Assembly: GCA_002494495.1 (NCBI GenBank)
Contig: DACB01000001.1
Location: 1 to 64,000, forward strand
Origin: Methanobacterium sp. UBA294
GTDB lineage: Archaea > Methanobacteriota > Methanobacteria > Methanobacteriales > Methanobacteriaceae
Reading direction: 5' to 3'
Length of the DNA stretch: 64,000 bases
Within the stretch, counting starts at the first letter, position 1. Every line of letters begins with the position of its first letter. The notes below the pieces were generated by a model. That model saw nothing but the letters and a program-made list of their open reading frames with translations. It searched no databases and was not told the origin of the DNA. A program made the translations under genes and the position numbers. This document shows, piece by piece, positions 10,744-19,382 of this stretch.

Positions 10744-11027
10744 CCTATCACATTTATATTATGTTTTATGGTAAAATATTAAACGATATTAATAATTATA
10801 TGATTCAATAACTAATTATGTTTAGTGAAATTTATTATTATCGGGTCAAAACCTTTATTTAGATGATTATGGATACTATAATTTGGCATGTGAAATATTT
10901 GTTAATAATAAATACTTGATTTATAACAAAATCCGTATTTATATTATGTTATCTGTAATAAACCTATACGCTTCCAAATATTAGAAACATGCCAGCATTT
11001 AAACTTGAAAACAAGGTGTCAGATAAT
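10744..11027. promoter_or_regulatory. Divergent spacer between hisD and the UPF0058 gene
   Basis: This 284-bp AT-rich gap separates divergently transcribed genes and must carry both promoters. TATA-like stretches are plentiful (for example GTATTTATATTATG near 10932-10945 in the plus direction). No RNA gene or ORF was recognised. Confidence 0.4.
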
Positions 11028-11372
11028 ATGTACAAAGATGAACTCATTCAGCTACATCAATTCTTGGTATACGTGTTAAAAAATATGGATGAAGAATACG
11101 AGTTAAAGGAGGAGTGTAAAGATTATCTTGGACTTAACATAAGTCCCCATCATATTCACCGGACCAAAGCAGAACATAAATATGCAATATTTGTATTGTC
11201 CAATACCATATCCCAAGTCCTAACAAACAACAATGGGGGAATGTCAAATAACATTTCCAACGGACTCAACGAACTGGTGAAGAGATCAAGAAAGGAACTC
11301 ATCAAGATGCAGGATAATGATGCATTGAAATATGAAAAAACACAAAATGCAGATATGGTAAGTATGAGGTAA
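11028..11372 (+). CDS. UPF0058 family protein
   Basis: Small archaeal protein of the uncharacterised UPF0058 family. MYKDELIQLHQFLVYVLKNM is the usual N terminus of the family, followed by a conserved NISPHHIHRTKAEHKYAIF block rich in histidine. I use the ATG at 11028 rather than the one at 10989, because the 11028 start has AAGGTG upstream and matches the family N terminus. It is monocistronic. The function is not known; all-helical structure is likely. Confidence 0.85.
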   Translation: MYKDELIQLHQFLVYVLKNMDEEYELKEECKDYLGLNISPHHIHRTKAEHKYAIFVLSNTISQVLTNNNGGMSNNISNGLNELVKRSRKELIKMQDNDALKYEKTQNADMVSMR

Positions 11373-11622
11373 TGGTTGATTAAAAAAATCAGTTAATCTT
11401 AAAATCGAAAATATTTAATTCCACATTAATTCTCAATTGAATTAAAACATAGAAATATCATATTAGTAAACTAATCATATAATTAAAAAAATTTTATAGT
11501 AATTTTAATATTTAACAACTTTATTTTGAATCATTCTATCTTATTTAAAATCATACCATCTTTAAAAATTATCAATTATACTTATTTTAATAACATACAA
11601 CTTATATTTGGAGGTTTAGCTT

Positions 11623-13002
11623 ATGGAGGGCATAAGAAGGATACTCTGCCTGGTGGATGGGGAACACTACCTACCAGTTACAAAATCAGCATTGGATACC
11701 CTGGACAACATTGAACACAACGAAATTGTAGCCGCTATCTTTATTGGTGGTACTGAAAAATTGAGAGTAATATCTGAAGCAGAAATAGCCGAAAAACTCG
11801 GAAAAAACGTTCATTTTGGACCAGATCACCATAAAATTCCATATGATTTAATTGAAGAAAAGATTATAGAATACAATGCAGATATGCTGATGGATCTAAG
11901 CGACGAACCCATCGTGGATTATTCTAAACGATTTAATATAGCCAACATAGCCCTCTCATGTGGAATACTCTATGAAGGACCTGATTTTAAATTTTCCCCT
12001 CCAATTATTCATGACATACTGGAGAAACCTTCATTAAAGATATTGGGTACAGGTAAAAGGATAGGTAAAACAGCAGTCTCAGCCTATGCTGCCCGTATTA
12101 TTGATAAGAATAACTACAACCCCTGCGTGATTGCCATGGGTCGGGGTGGACCTGAAGAACCAGAGATAGTCAGGGGAGATGAGATGGAGATTACTCCCCA
12201 GTTTCTCATGGAACAATCAGATAAGGGGATTCATGCGGCATCAGACCACTGGGAAGATGCCCTGATGAGTAGAATATTAACCATCGGATGCAGGAGATGT
12301 GGCGGTGGAATGGCGGGTGAAGTTTTCATAACCAACATGACCAAGGGTGCTGAACTCGCCAATGAAGTGGATGCAGACTTCGTTATAGTGGAGGGAAGTG
12401 GTGCTGCCATCCCCCCTGTAAAAACAGATAAACATATAGTACTCGTAGGGGCAAACCAGCCACTAATCAATATAGAAAGATTCTTCGGACCCTTCCGTAT
12501 AGGATTGGCCGACTTGGTGGTTATAACCATGTGCGAAATGCCCATGGCCACGCCAGAAAAGGTGGAGGACATTGAAAAATTCATTAAGAAAATAAATCCA
12601 GAAGCAACCGTTATCTCCACTGTATTTAGACCTAAACCCCTAGAGGACTTGGAGGGCAAAAATATACTGTTCGCCACTACCGCCCCGGAATCGGTTAAAG
12701 ATCTGTTAATTGAATATTTAGAAGTAAATTTCAGCTGCAAAGTCGTGGGTACTACACCATATTTATCCAATCGTCCATTATTGCAGAAGGATATAGAAAA
12801 ACACATCGACGAAGTAGATGTGATGCTTACTGAATTAAAAGCGGCTGCGGTGGATGTGGCGACCAAGGATGCCTTGGAAGCAGGCCTTGAAGTAGTATAC
12901 TGTGATAATATACCCATAGTGATTCATGGAACGGATGAATTACTCTCCCAGGCTATATTAAATGTGGTAGATGATGCAATAGGTTCTTTTAATGATAAAT
13001 AA
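11623..13002 (+). CDS. cpgS: Cyclic 2,3-diphosphoglycerate synthetase
   Basis: ATP-dependent enzyme that closes 2,3-diphosphoglycerate into cyclic 2,3-diphosphoglycerate, the main organic anion and protein stabiliser of many Methanobacteriales. The 459-residue length matches characterised family members. A P-loop-type motif, GTGKRIGKTAVSAYAAR, is visible near residues 143-159, and a conserved EGSGAAIPP segment lies further on. GGAGG precedes the ATG by about ten bases. This gene is a good lineage marker. Confidence 0.9.
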   Translation: MEGIRRILCLVDGEHYLPVTKSALDTLDNIEHNEIVAAIFIGGTEKLRVISEAEIAEKLGKNVHFGPDHHKIPYDLIEEKIIEYNADMLMDLSDEPIVDYSKRFNIANIALSCGILYEGPDFKFSPPIIHDILEKPSLKILGTGKRIGKTAVSAYAARIIDKNNYNPCVIAMGRGGPEEPEIVRGDEMEITPQFLMEQSDKGIHAASDHWEDALMSRILTIGCRRCGGGMAGEVFITNMTKGAELANEVDADFVIVEGSGAAIPPVKTDKHIVLVGANQPLINIERFFGPFRIGLADLVVITMCEMPMATPEKVEDIEKFIKKINPEATVISTVFRPKPLEDLEGKNILFATTAPESVKDLLIEYLEVNFSCKVVGTTPYLSNRPLLQKDIEKHIDEVDVMLTELKAAAVDVATKDALEAGLEVVYCDNIPIVIHGTDELLSQAILNVVDDAIGSFNDK

Positions 13003-13072
13003 GTTTACTTTCAGGTATATTTTTTTTTAAATTTAAGGTATATTTTATTAAATATACGAACCAGGTGGTTTA

Positions 13073-13612
13073 TTGGATTATTTAGAGGAAGAAATAAAGA
13101 AGAAGTTAAAATACAACCTTCAGGAACAGGAGATAATCAAGAAAATGAATATTAAACCTGAAATCTTCCTGCCCCTTATATTCTCACTTAAATTCGGAGG
13201 AAACTGGAGTTACAAAACTGAAAAAGACAATGTAAGGTTGATGGCTATAAAGGATAAAGTGACCAAGTATGATCCACAGGAAAAGGTTGGATATACCATG
13301 GAAACCATCTATTTATTCTCCAATCCTGTAGTTATCAGGGAGGAAGGTGGGGTACTACGTCTGGAAAAGTGCAGTGAAAAACAGGAACGAGAAATAGTAG
13401 AGAGGCCATACATCGTGGAAGTAGATGCTGACGACATAATCAAAGCAGTACTCCATCCAGGCAAACTAAAAATTAAGGTGGAACATATCACCGGATCTTT
13501 AACCTTGGAAGGTTCCCTGGCCTATGGAGTTTCCCATGAAATGGACCATCTAATGGGGCAGGATGAAGAACATCCGAAATTTCTATGGGATTTTAATTAT
13601 GAATTACTTTAG
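13073..13612 (+). CDS. Peptide-deformylase-like metalloprotein
   Basis: The C-terminal half resembles peptide deformylase: LFSNPVVI near residue 82, then LEKC with Cys100 in the place of the metal-ligand cysteine of EGCLS, and SHEMDHLMG with His155, Glu156 and His159 as the HExxH motif. The first deformylase motif (GxGxAAxQ, with its oxyanion glutamine) is not visible. Archaea do not start proteins with formyl-methionine, so the substrate is unlikely to be nascent formyl-peptides. The start is TTG at 13073, with AGGTGG about four bases upstream. It is 70 bp downstream of cpgS. Metal hydrolase activity is plausible; the biological role is unknown. Confidence 0.75.
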   Translation: MDYLEEEIKKKLKYNLQEQEIIKKMNIKPEIFLPLIFSLKFGGNWSYKTEKDNVRLMAIKDKVTKYDPQEKVGYTMETIYLFSNPVVIREEGGVLRLEKCSEKQEREIVERPYIVEVDADDIIKAVLHPGKLKIKVEHITGSLTLEGSLAYGVSHEMDHLMGQDEEHPKFLWDFNYELL

Positions 13613-13663
13613 TAGCAATTATTTTTTTTTAATGAATTAGTTTTACAAATACATGGCAAACTA

Positions 13664-13672
13664 TTTATATAA
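13664..13672 (+). promoter_or_regulatory. TATA box of the thermosome gene
   Basis: TTTATATAA lies 54 bp before the thermosome ATG. Transcription would start about 25 bp later, near 13695, giving a leader of about 30 bases that carries the strong ribosome site GAGGTGAT at 13713-13720. This is a consensus archaeal promoter in front of an abundant chaperonin. Confidence 0.65.
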
Positions 13673-13725
13673 CCTCAAACCCACTGTTAAACTACGAAAA
13701 AGGTAAAAATTAGAGGTGATATAAT

Positions 13726-15372
13726 ATGGCACAGTTAGGAGGCCAAGGCCAAGGACAACAAGGCCAGCCAATATTAATACTACCTGAAGGTACAAACAGG
13801 CTTTTAGGAAAAGACGCTCAAAGAATGAACATAATGGCAGGTAAGATACTTGCAGAGACAGTCAGGACCACTCTGGGTCCCAAGGGAATGGACAAAATGT
13901 TAGTTGATTCCATGGGGGACATCGTGGTCACCAACGACGGAGTTGCCATTCTCAGGGAAATGGATATTGAACATCCCGCAGCCAAGATGCTGGTGGAAGT
14001 TGCTAAAACCCAGGATGATGAAGTAGGAGACGGAACCACTACTGCAGTTGTAATTGCTGGAGAACTCCTGAAAAAGTCAGAAGATCTCCTGGATCAGGAC
14101 GTCCATCCAACAATGATTTCCATGGGTTACCGCAGAGCAGCTGCCAAAGCATTAGAGTTACTCGATGATATTACATTAGAGCGAAACGACGATAAAACTT
14201 TAATAAATGTGGCCATGACTGCCATGACTGGTAAAGGTACTGAAAAAGCCAAGGAACCACTGGCCAAGCTCGTTGTAGAAGGGGTTAAACAGGTGGAAGA
14301 AGATGGCAAAGTGGAAAGGGACCATATCAAAATGCACAGAATCCAGGGTGCTACCATAGAAGAGTCAAAGCTCATCAAGGGAGTGGTAATTGATAAAAGC
14401 AGAATCGATAACACCATGCCTAAGAAGGTTAAAGACGCTAAAATTGCACTATTGAAATATCCAGTGGAAGTTAAAGACCTGGAAACAGATGCTAAAATCA
14501 AACTCACTGATCCAAACCAGATGCAGGCATTCATTGAACAGGAAGAATCCATGGTTAGGGAAATGGTCGATAAAATAATTGACACCGGGGCAAATGTACT
14601 CTTCTGCCAGAAGGGAATTGATGACTTAGCCCAGCATATCCTGGCCCGTGAAGGAATATTCGCTGTTAAAAGGGTTAGAAAATCAGATATGGAAAGATTA
14701 GAGAAGGCTACAGGAGCAAATCTCGCAACCAACATCGAGGACCTTAAAGCAGAAGACCTGGGAACAGCAGGACTGGTCTATGAAAAGAAAATATTCGATG
14801 AGGTAATGATCTTCGTGGAAGAAAGCCCAGACCCCAAGGCAGTATCACTGATCATAAGAGGAAGCACCAAGCACGTAGCTGAAGAAATAGAAAGGGCTGT
14901 TGAAGATGCTATAGGTGTTGTTGCCGCCACTATTGAAGACAATAAAGTAGTAGCAGGTGGAGGAGCCCCAGAGATGGCCATTTCCAAGGGACTCAAGGAA
15001 TATGCAGACACCATAAGTGGAAGGGAACAGTTAGCAGTTTCAGCCTTTGCAGAGGCACTGGAAGTGATTCCAAAAACCTTAGCTGAAAATGCAGGAATGG
15101 ATAGTATAGACGTGCTGGTGGATATCAGAGCAGGACAGGAACAATCTCCATTCATGGGCCTGGACATATTCCAAGGTGAAGTAACTGATATGAAACAGGC
15201 ATCAGTTATTGAACCGCACAGGGTAAAGAAACAGGCCATACAGTCAGCTGCTGAGGCAGCCGAGATGATACTGCGTATAGATGATATGATCGCTTCCAGC
15301 AGTTCAGGAGCACCTGACGCAGAAGGAATGGAAGGAATGCCTCCAGGCATGGGTGGAATGCCACCAATGTAG
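13726..15372 (+). CDS. thsA: Thermosome (group II chaperonin) subunit
   Basis: ATP-dependent archaeal chaperonin subunit that assembles into double rings and folds cytosolic proteins. All CCT/thermosome signatures are present: GPKGMDKMLVD, VTNDGVAILREMDIEHPAAKM, the nucleotide-binding GDGTTTAVV, and VAGGGAPEM near residue 407. The 548-residue length is normal, and the C terminus ends in the usual flexible Gly-Met tail (PPGMGGMPPM). It is monocistronic, with a strong promoter upstream and a hairpin plus T-tract downstream. Confidence 0.97.
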   Translation: MAQLGGQGQGQQGQPILILPEGTNRLLGKDAQRMNIMAGKILAETVRTTLGPKGMDKMLVDSMGDIVVTNDGVAILREMDIEHPAAKMLVEVAKTQDDEVGDGTTTAVVIAGELLKKSEDLLDQDVHPTMISMGYRRAAAKALELLDDITLERNDDKTLINVAMTAMTGKGTEKAKEPLAKLVVEGVKQVEEDGKVERDHIKMHRIQGATIEESKLIKGVVIDKSRIDNTMPKKVKDAKIALLKYPVEVKDLETDAKIKLTDPNQMQAFIEQEESMVREMVDKIIDTGANVLFCQKGIDDLAQHILAREGIFAVKRVRKSDMERLEKATGANLATNIEDLKAEDLGTAGLVYEKKIFDEVMIFVEESPDPKAVSLIIRGSTKHVAEEIERAVEDAIGVVAATIEDNKVVAGGGAPEMAISKGLKEYADTISGREQLAVSAFAEALEVIPKTLAENAGMDSIDVLVDIRAGQEQSPFMGLDIFQGEVTDMKQASVIEPHRVKKQAIQSAAEAAEMILRIDDMIASSSSGAPDAEGMEGMPPGMGGMPPM

Positions 15373-15418
15373 AATAGGTTAAAAAAAACCTTTTCTATCT
15401 TTTTTAATTTTTTTTTAG
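15371..15418 (+). terminator. Hairpin and T-tract terminator of the thermosome gene
   Basis: Right after the stop codon, AGAATAGGTT and AACCTTTTCT form a near-perfect ten-base inverted repeat separated by six A residues. T-runs of 6 and 9 follow at about 15398-15418. This looks like an efficient terminator for a highly expressed gene. Confidence 0.65.
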
Positions 15419-15772
15419 TTGAGAATATTTTTTATTTTTAAGAGATGTGTTGAAATTATTCTTTAGAATGTGAGGATTTTAAAATTGATTACTCGTATTT
15501 TCTTTCGATTTTGTATTCTATACTTCTTAGATTACTAATATCCTCTTTGATCACGTATTTCTTAGATCTTTTGTAATCCATCTTAGGTTTCGTATTTCTT
15601 AAATCTTTGTATCCTCTTAGTTCACTCCTTTATTAGATCACTTGTATCTTCTACTATTTTTTTGAAAATAACTGTTTAATTTCTTTTAAAAAATTTGAAT
15701 GAAAAATACTGTTCTTATATAGACAAACCATTTTATCATGATTAATCAAGATTTATAATGATTAATAGTTAA
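15419..15772. other. Non-coding spacer with degenerate 36-bp repeats
   Basis: This is the main part of a 465-bp gap between thsA and acsA. From about 15555 to 15625 a unit starting CGTATTTCTTA and continuing with ATCTTT and a TAATCC/TATCC block occurs twice with a period near 36 bp, and related GTATTCT/TATCTTC pieces flank it. A possible extra TATA element (TTCTTATATAG) lies near 15712. No convincing ORF or structured RNA is seen. Confidence 0.45.
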
Positions 15773-15786
15773 TTTTATATATAAAG
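15773..15786 (+). promoter_or_regulatory. TATA box of the acetyl-CoA synthetase gene
   Basis: TTTTATATATAAAG lies about 52 bp before the acsA ATG, positioned for a start near 15808. Just upstream (about 15738-15766) TGATTAATCA, a perfect ten-base palindrome, and a second TGATTAATAG occur about 20 bp apart, which could be an operator for a dimeric regulator. The operator idea is inference. Confidence 0.5.
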
Positions 15787-15837
15787 AACAACTAAAAAAA
15801 AACCATATTTCATTAAGAACAAAAAGGCGGGAAAAAA

Positions 15838-17739
15838 ATGGAACGTGATACAGATGTTCTTCTTCAGGAGGATAGAATATTAAATCCTGGTGAAGATGTG
15901 GTCCGAAGAGCCCTAATAAAAAATTGGGAAGAAGAAATTGAAAAAGGAAAGAATATTGAAAAATACTGGGCCGAAAAAGCCGAACAGTTCCAATGGTTTA
16001 AAAAATGGGACAAAGTGCTAGACGAGAGCAATAAACCATTCTATAAGTGGTTTGTAGGGGGCAAAATCAATCTTGCATACAACGCTGTTGACCGATGGGT
16101 TGATACAGATAAAAGAAATCAGGTAGCCATTCTCTACGTAAATGAGAGGGGTCAGGAGAAGAAACTCACCTACTACGAGTTATCCCGGGAAGTGAACAAA
16201 TTTGCAAACGCACTGAGAAACCTGGGAGTAGAAAAGGGGGACTGTGTCTCCATGTACCTGCCCATGTGCCCAGAGCTAGTCATCTCCATGCTGGCCTGTA
16301 ACAAAATAGGAGCTGTTCACAGTATAGTTTACTCTGGATTAAGCGTAGGTGCAGTAGTAGAAAGGATAAACGATGCCAAATCAAAAATCCTAATTACTGC
16401 CGACGGAACCTTCCGTAGAGGAAAGATCATAGACTTAAAATCAATCACCGATGAAGCCATGCTACAGAGCAAGACAGTAGAAACTGTAATTGTGGTCAAA
16501 CATACCGGAAACTCCATAAACATCTCTGAATTAAGTGGAAAAGAGATATTCTACGATCGGCTCATTGATGGGGAACCAGCTGAATGTGAAGCAGAACATA
16601 TGGATGCTGAAGATCCCCTTTTCATATTATACACATCAGGAAGTACAGGTAAACCTAAAGGTGTCTTACACACCACTGCAGGTTACATGGTAGGATCAGC
16701 CACCACCATGCGTAACGTGTTCGATATCCATAATGGAGATTTATACTGGTGTACAGCAGATATAGGGTGGATTACCGGGCACAGCTACGTGACCTACGCA
16801 CCATTACTCCTTGGAACCACCACCCTGGTCTACGAAGGAGCACCCGACTACCCGGATCCCGGAGCATTCTGGAACATAGTGGAAAAATATGGAGTGACCA
16901 AGTTCTACACGGCACCAACAGCCATCAGACACCTCATGAGATTTGGAACCAAATATCCGAAACGCTACAACCTAGAATCACTTAAAATTCTGGCAACTGT
17001 TGGAGAACCTATAAATCCCGAAGCCTGGATGTGGTACTACAAGTACATTGGAAATGAAAGGATACCTATTATGGATACCTGGTGGCAGACTGAAACAGGA
17101 ATGCACATGATTACACCACTACCCTGCTCACCATTAAAACCAGGTTCAGCAACCAGGGCCTTCCCAGGTATTGAGGCCGACGTTGTTGATAAAGATGGAA
17201 ACTCCGTCCCATTAGGTAAGGGAGGGTATCTGGTCATTAAAAAGCCGTGGCCCGCCATGTTAAGAACACTCTATGAAGACGATGAAAGATATATAGAGGT
17301 CTACTGGAAAGACATCCCTGGATTCTACAATGCAGGGGACATGGCCAGGAAAGATGAAGATGGATACTTCTGGATACAGGGAAGATCCGATGACGTCCTC
17401 AAAGTAGCCGGCCACAGAATAGGAACAGCAGAAGTTGAATCTGCCTTTGTAAGCCACCCCTCAGTAGTAGAGGCTGCGGTAATTGGAAAAGATGATCCGA
17501 TTAAAGGGCAGGTTATTAAAGCATTTTTAATCCTCAAAGATGGGCAGAAGCTTAAAACAAGTCTAATTGAAGATTTAAAGAAACATGTTAGATACGAACT
17601 GGGACCAGTAGCTGTACTGGGCGAAATAGAACAGGTGGAAAGCCTGCCTAAAACAAGAAGTGGGAAGATCATGAGGAGGGTGTTAAGAGCCAAAGAAGCT
17701 GGTGAAGACTTAGGAGATACATCCACTCTGGAGGAATAA
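15838..17739 (+). CDS. acsA: Acetyl-CoA synthetase (AMP-forming)
   Basis: Activates acetate to acetyl-CoA through acetyl-AMP, here most likely for carbon assimilation. It is an ANL-superfamily enzyme: the phosphate-binding loop YTSGSTGKPKGVLH is near residue 263, DTWWQTETGMH near 412 and GRSDDVLKVAGHRIG near 518, and the catalytic, acetylation-prone lysine is in RSGKIMRR near 609. The length of 633 residues is typical. The next gene, 102 bp downstream, encodes a probable acetate permease, making a compact acetate-use module. Confidence 0.94.
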   Translation: MERDTDVLLQEDRILNPGEDVVRRALIKNWEEEIEKGKNIEKYWAEKAEQFQWFKKWDKVLDESNKPFYKWFVGGKINLAYNAVDRWVDTDKRNQVAILYVNERGQEKKLTYYELSREVNKFANALRNLGVEKGDCVSMYLPMCPELVISMLACNKIGAVHSIVYSGLSVGAVVERINDAKSKILITADGTFRRGKIIDLKSITDEAMLQSKTVETVIVVKHTGNSINISELSGKEIFYDRLIDGEPAECEAEHMDAEDPLFILYTSGSTGKPKGVLHTTAGYMVGSATTMRNVFDIHNGDLYWCTADIGWITGHSYVTYAPLLLGTTTLVYEGAPDYPDPGAFWNIVEKYGVTKFYTAPTAIRHLMRFGTKYPKRYNLESLKILATVGEPINPEAWMWYYKYIGNERIPIMDTWWQTETGMHMITPLPCSPLKPGSATRAFPGIEADVVDKDGNSVPLGKGGYLVIKKPWPAMLRTLYEDDERYIEVYWKDIPGFYNAGDMARKDEDGYFWIQGRSDDVLKVAGHRIGTAEVESAFVSHPSVVEAAVIGKDDPIKGQVIKAFLILKDGQKLKTSLIEDLKKHVRYELGPVAVLGEIEQVESLPKTRSGKIMRRVLRAKEAGEDLGDTSTLEE

Positions 17740-17841
17740 CTGAATAGAATATTAAAAAAAACATGAATTGGATATACAGAAAAAAATTATGGATTGATTT
17801 GAAAATTAAATACAAATCATTATAATAGGGGGAAATAAAAT

Positions 17842-18438
17842 ATGGAAGAAGATTACGCCACTATAACAATAGACGGACGTAAGTTAACTAAACATATAGC
17901 GGCTAATCCAGCTCCACTGGGACTGATAGCATTTGGACTTACCACTGTCCTTTTGAACTTTCACAATGCTGGATTTTATCCGTTAAATAGTATGATACTG
18001 GCAATGGGATTGGCTTATGGGGGAACTGCCCAGATTATCGCCAGTGCCATGGAATATAAAAATGGTAACACATTTGCTACAGTGGCATTCGGTTCATATG
18101 GATTGTTCTGGTACTCATTTGTAATCCTGTTAATATTACCTAAAATGGGCTTAGCAGCAGCACCAGATGTAGCCTCGCTGACAGCTTATCTCTTTATGTG
18201 GGGGGTTTTTACAGCGGTTATGTTCATAGGCACCCTTAAAATAAGCAGAGGATTACAAGCCATATTTGGAACACTGGCCATACTGTTCTTCCTATTGGCA
18301 CTGGGAGAAATAACAGGAAACGCCACCATAACCTTAATAGCTGGTTATGAAGGAATACTAACCGGATTAATCGCAACATACGTAGGTTTGGCAGAAGTCA
18401 TAAACGAAACACATGGAAAAGATTTCTTACCTATTTAA
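17842..18438 (+). CDS. Acetate permease of the GPR1/FUN34/YaaH (SatP) family
   Basis: Six-helix membrane protein of 198 residues. The family signature NPAPLGLIAFGLTTVLLN is at residues 22-39, followed by GGTAQIIASAMEYKNGNTFA and SYGLFWYSF, all typical of AceTr-type acetate/succinate channels or symporters. A GGGGG-containing ribosome site precedes the ATG. Its position behind acsA strongly supports acetate as the cargo. It is followed by a double hairpin and T-tract. Confidence 0.9.
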   Translation: MEEDYATITIDGRKLTKHIAANPAPLGLIAFGLTTVLLNFHNAGFYPLNSMILAMGLAYGGTAQIIASAMEYKNGNTFATVAFGSYGLFWYSFVILLILPKMGLAAAPDVASLTAYLFMWGVFTAVMFIGTLKISRGLQAIFGTLAILFFLLALGEITGNATITLIAGYEGILTGLIATYVGLAEVINETHGKDFLPI

Positions 18439-18442
18439 AGTT

Positions 18443-18519
18443 TATATGGTCAAAACCGCCTCCAACAAACTTGACCATATAGAAGGGTCTGAACATGTTT
18501 CAGACCTGTTATTTTTTTT
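18443..18519 (+). terminator. Double-hairpin terminator after the acetate module
   Basis: An exact inverted repeat, TATATGGTCAA (18443-18453) and TTGACCATATA (18471-18481), is followed at once by a second exact stem, GGTCTGAA (18486-18493) and TTCAGACC (18499-18506), then a run of nine T near 18512. The second stem with its T-run is a classic terminator shape; the first may help or may be a separate RNA element. Confidence 0.7.
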
Positions 18520-18679
18520 AACAAGTGCCATTTTTATTAATTAGAGATAATTTCAAAAACCTAATTTAACTTCACTTATTGGTTGAATTCAATGATAGAT
18601 GGTTTTAAAGCTTCACTTATTGGATACAATCGTTAAAAGCATAAAAATGAAAAATCAAGTATTAAGATGAAAATTGAAA

Positions 18680-19117
18680 TTAATAATTTAAAGGTTGGGA
18701 TTCATCCTTTTCCTCAGAATTTGGTTCCTCGGGTGCGAATAGTTCCTGGGCAATAAGGCCACCAAATGCACCTAAAAGCATGAATATAGCCAGTGAAATC
18801 ACGAAACCTACTATGAGGAAGATAAATCCTTCAAACATAAGGAAAAAATCAAATCCCAAGCTATATAGATTGAAGGTTAAGGATGGTGGGGTGAAGAAGA
18901 TAACAAGGAAGAATAAGACCGCCAGAACACCACCAGTTGCTCCACCTACACGGTAACTGTGTTTTTCAGAACCAGCCATAGCGCTGGCAATAAATCCAGC
19001 AAATACCACAATGGGTAGAACACTCACCATTAGAGTGGGTAATATTAGGAAATCCACGAACATAAGGAATAATGCCAGGAGTGAACTGATAAATACTGAA
19101 GATTCGAAGCTAGCCAT
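18680..19117 (-). CDS. Small four-helix membrane protein of unknown function
   Basis: A 145-residue protein with hydrophobic segments at about residues 10-30, 32-50, 62-78 and 90-122, and an acidic, soluble C-terminal tail of about 18 residues (EEPNSEEKDES). Glycine-rich turns (VGGATGGVLAV, LLGAFGGLIAQ) resemble small methanobacterial membrane proteins of unassigned DUF families. No catalytic motif is seen. It appears monocistronic. Confidence 0.65.
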   Translation of the reverse strand: MASFESSVFISSLLALFLMFVDFLILPTLMVSVLPIVVFAGFIASAMAGSEKHSYRVGGATGGVLAVLFFLVIFFTPPSLTFNLYSLGFDFFLMFEGFIFLIVGFVISLAIFMLLGAFGGLIAQELFAPEEPNSEEKDESQPLNY

Positions 19118-19382
19118 AAATAATTAAACTCCAACTGTTGTTTTATATAAGTATGTTATGTTATGGGCTGCATCTAATAAAAGATTTCCCCCCCCTAATC
19201 CGCCAGTTTAGATGAAAAAAATATCATGTTAAAAAAAAATGATATGACTAACAAAAGAAGGATTTGAATTTGTCTAACTGTTATGTGTCAGATGAATGGT
19301 TAATAGAATCTTTAAAAAAGAAATTAAAGATGAAAAATGGTTCCATCATGGTGGCGGCCATCCTAAGATCAAGAATGGGAAG

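Noticed and set aside
14127..15350. Long minus-strand open frames opposite the thermosome gene
   Set aside because: They lie entirely inside a perfectly conserved chaperonin gene and encode Ser/Leu-rich low-quality sequence typical of antisense shadows.
15555..15660. Repeated GTATTTCTTA units considered as a CRISPR-like array
   Set aside because: Units are degenerate, about 36 bp with no constant repeat separated by unique spacers, and no cas genes are present.
18453..18481. First stem after the acetate permease considered as a riboswitch
   Set aside because: It lies downstream of the last gene, and no gene follows on the same strand for it to control.
19219..19243. ATATCAT and ATGATAT inverted repeat in the spacer before the hydrolase 3' end
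   Set aside because: Only seven AT-rich pairs around an A-run; not convincingly more than chance in this composition.
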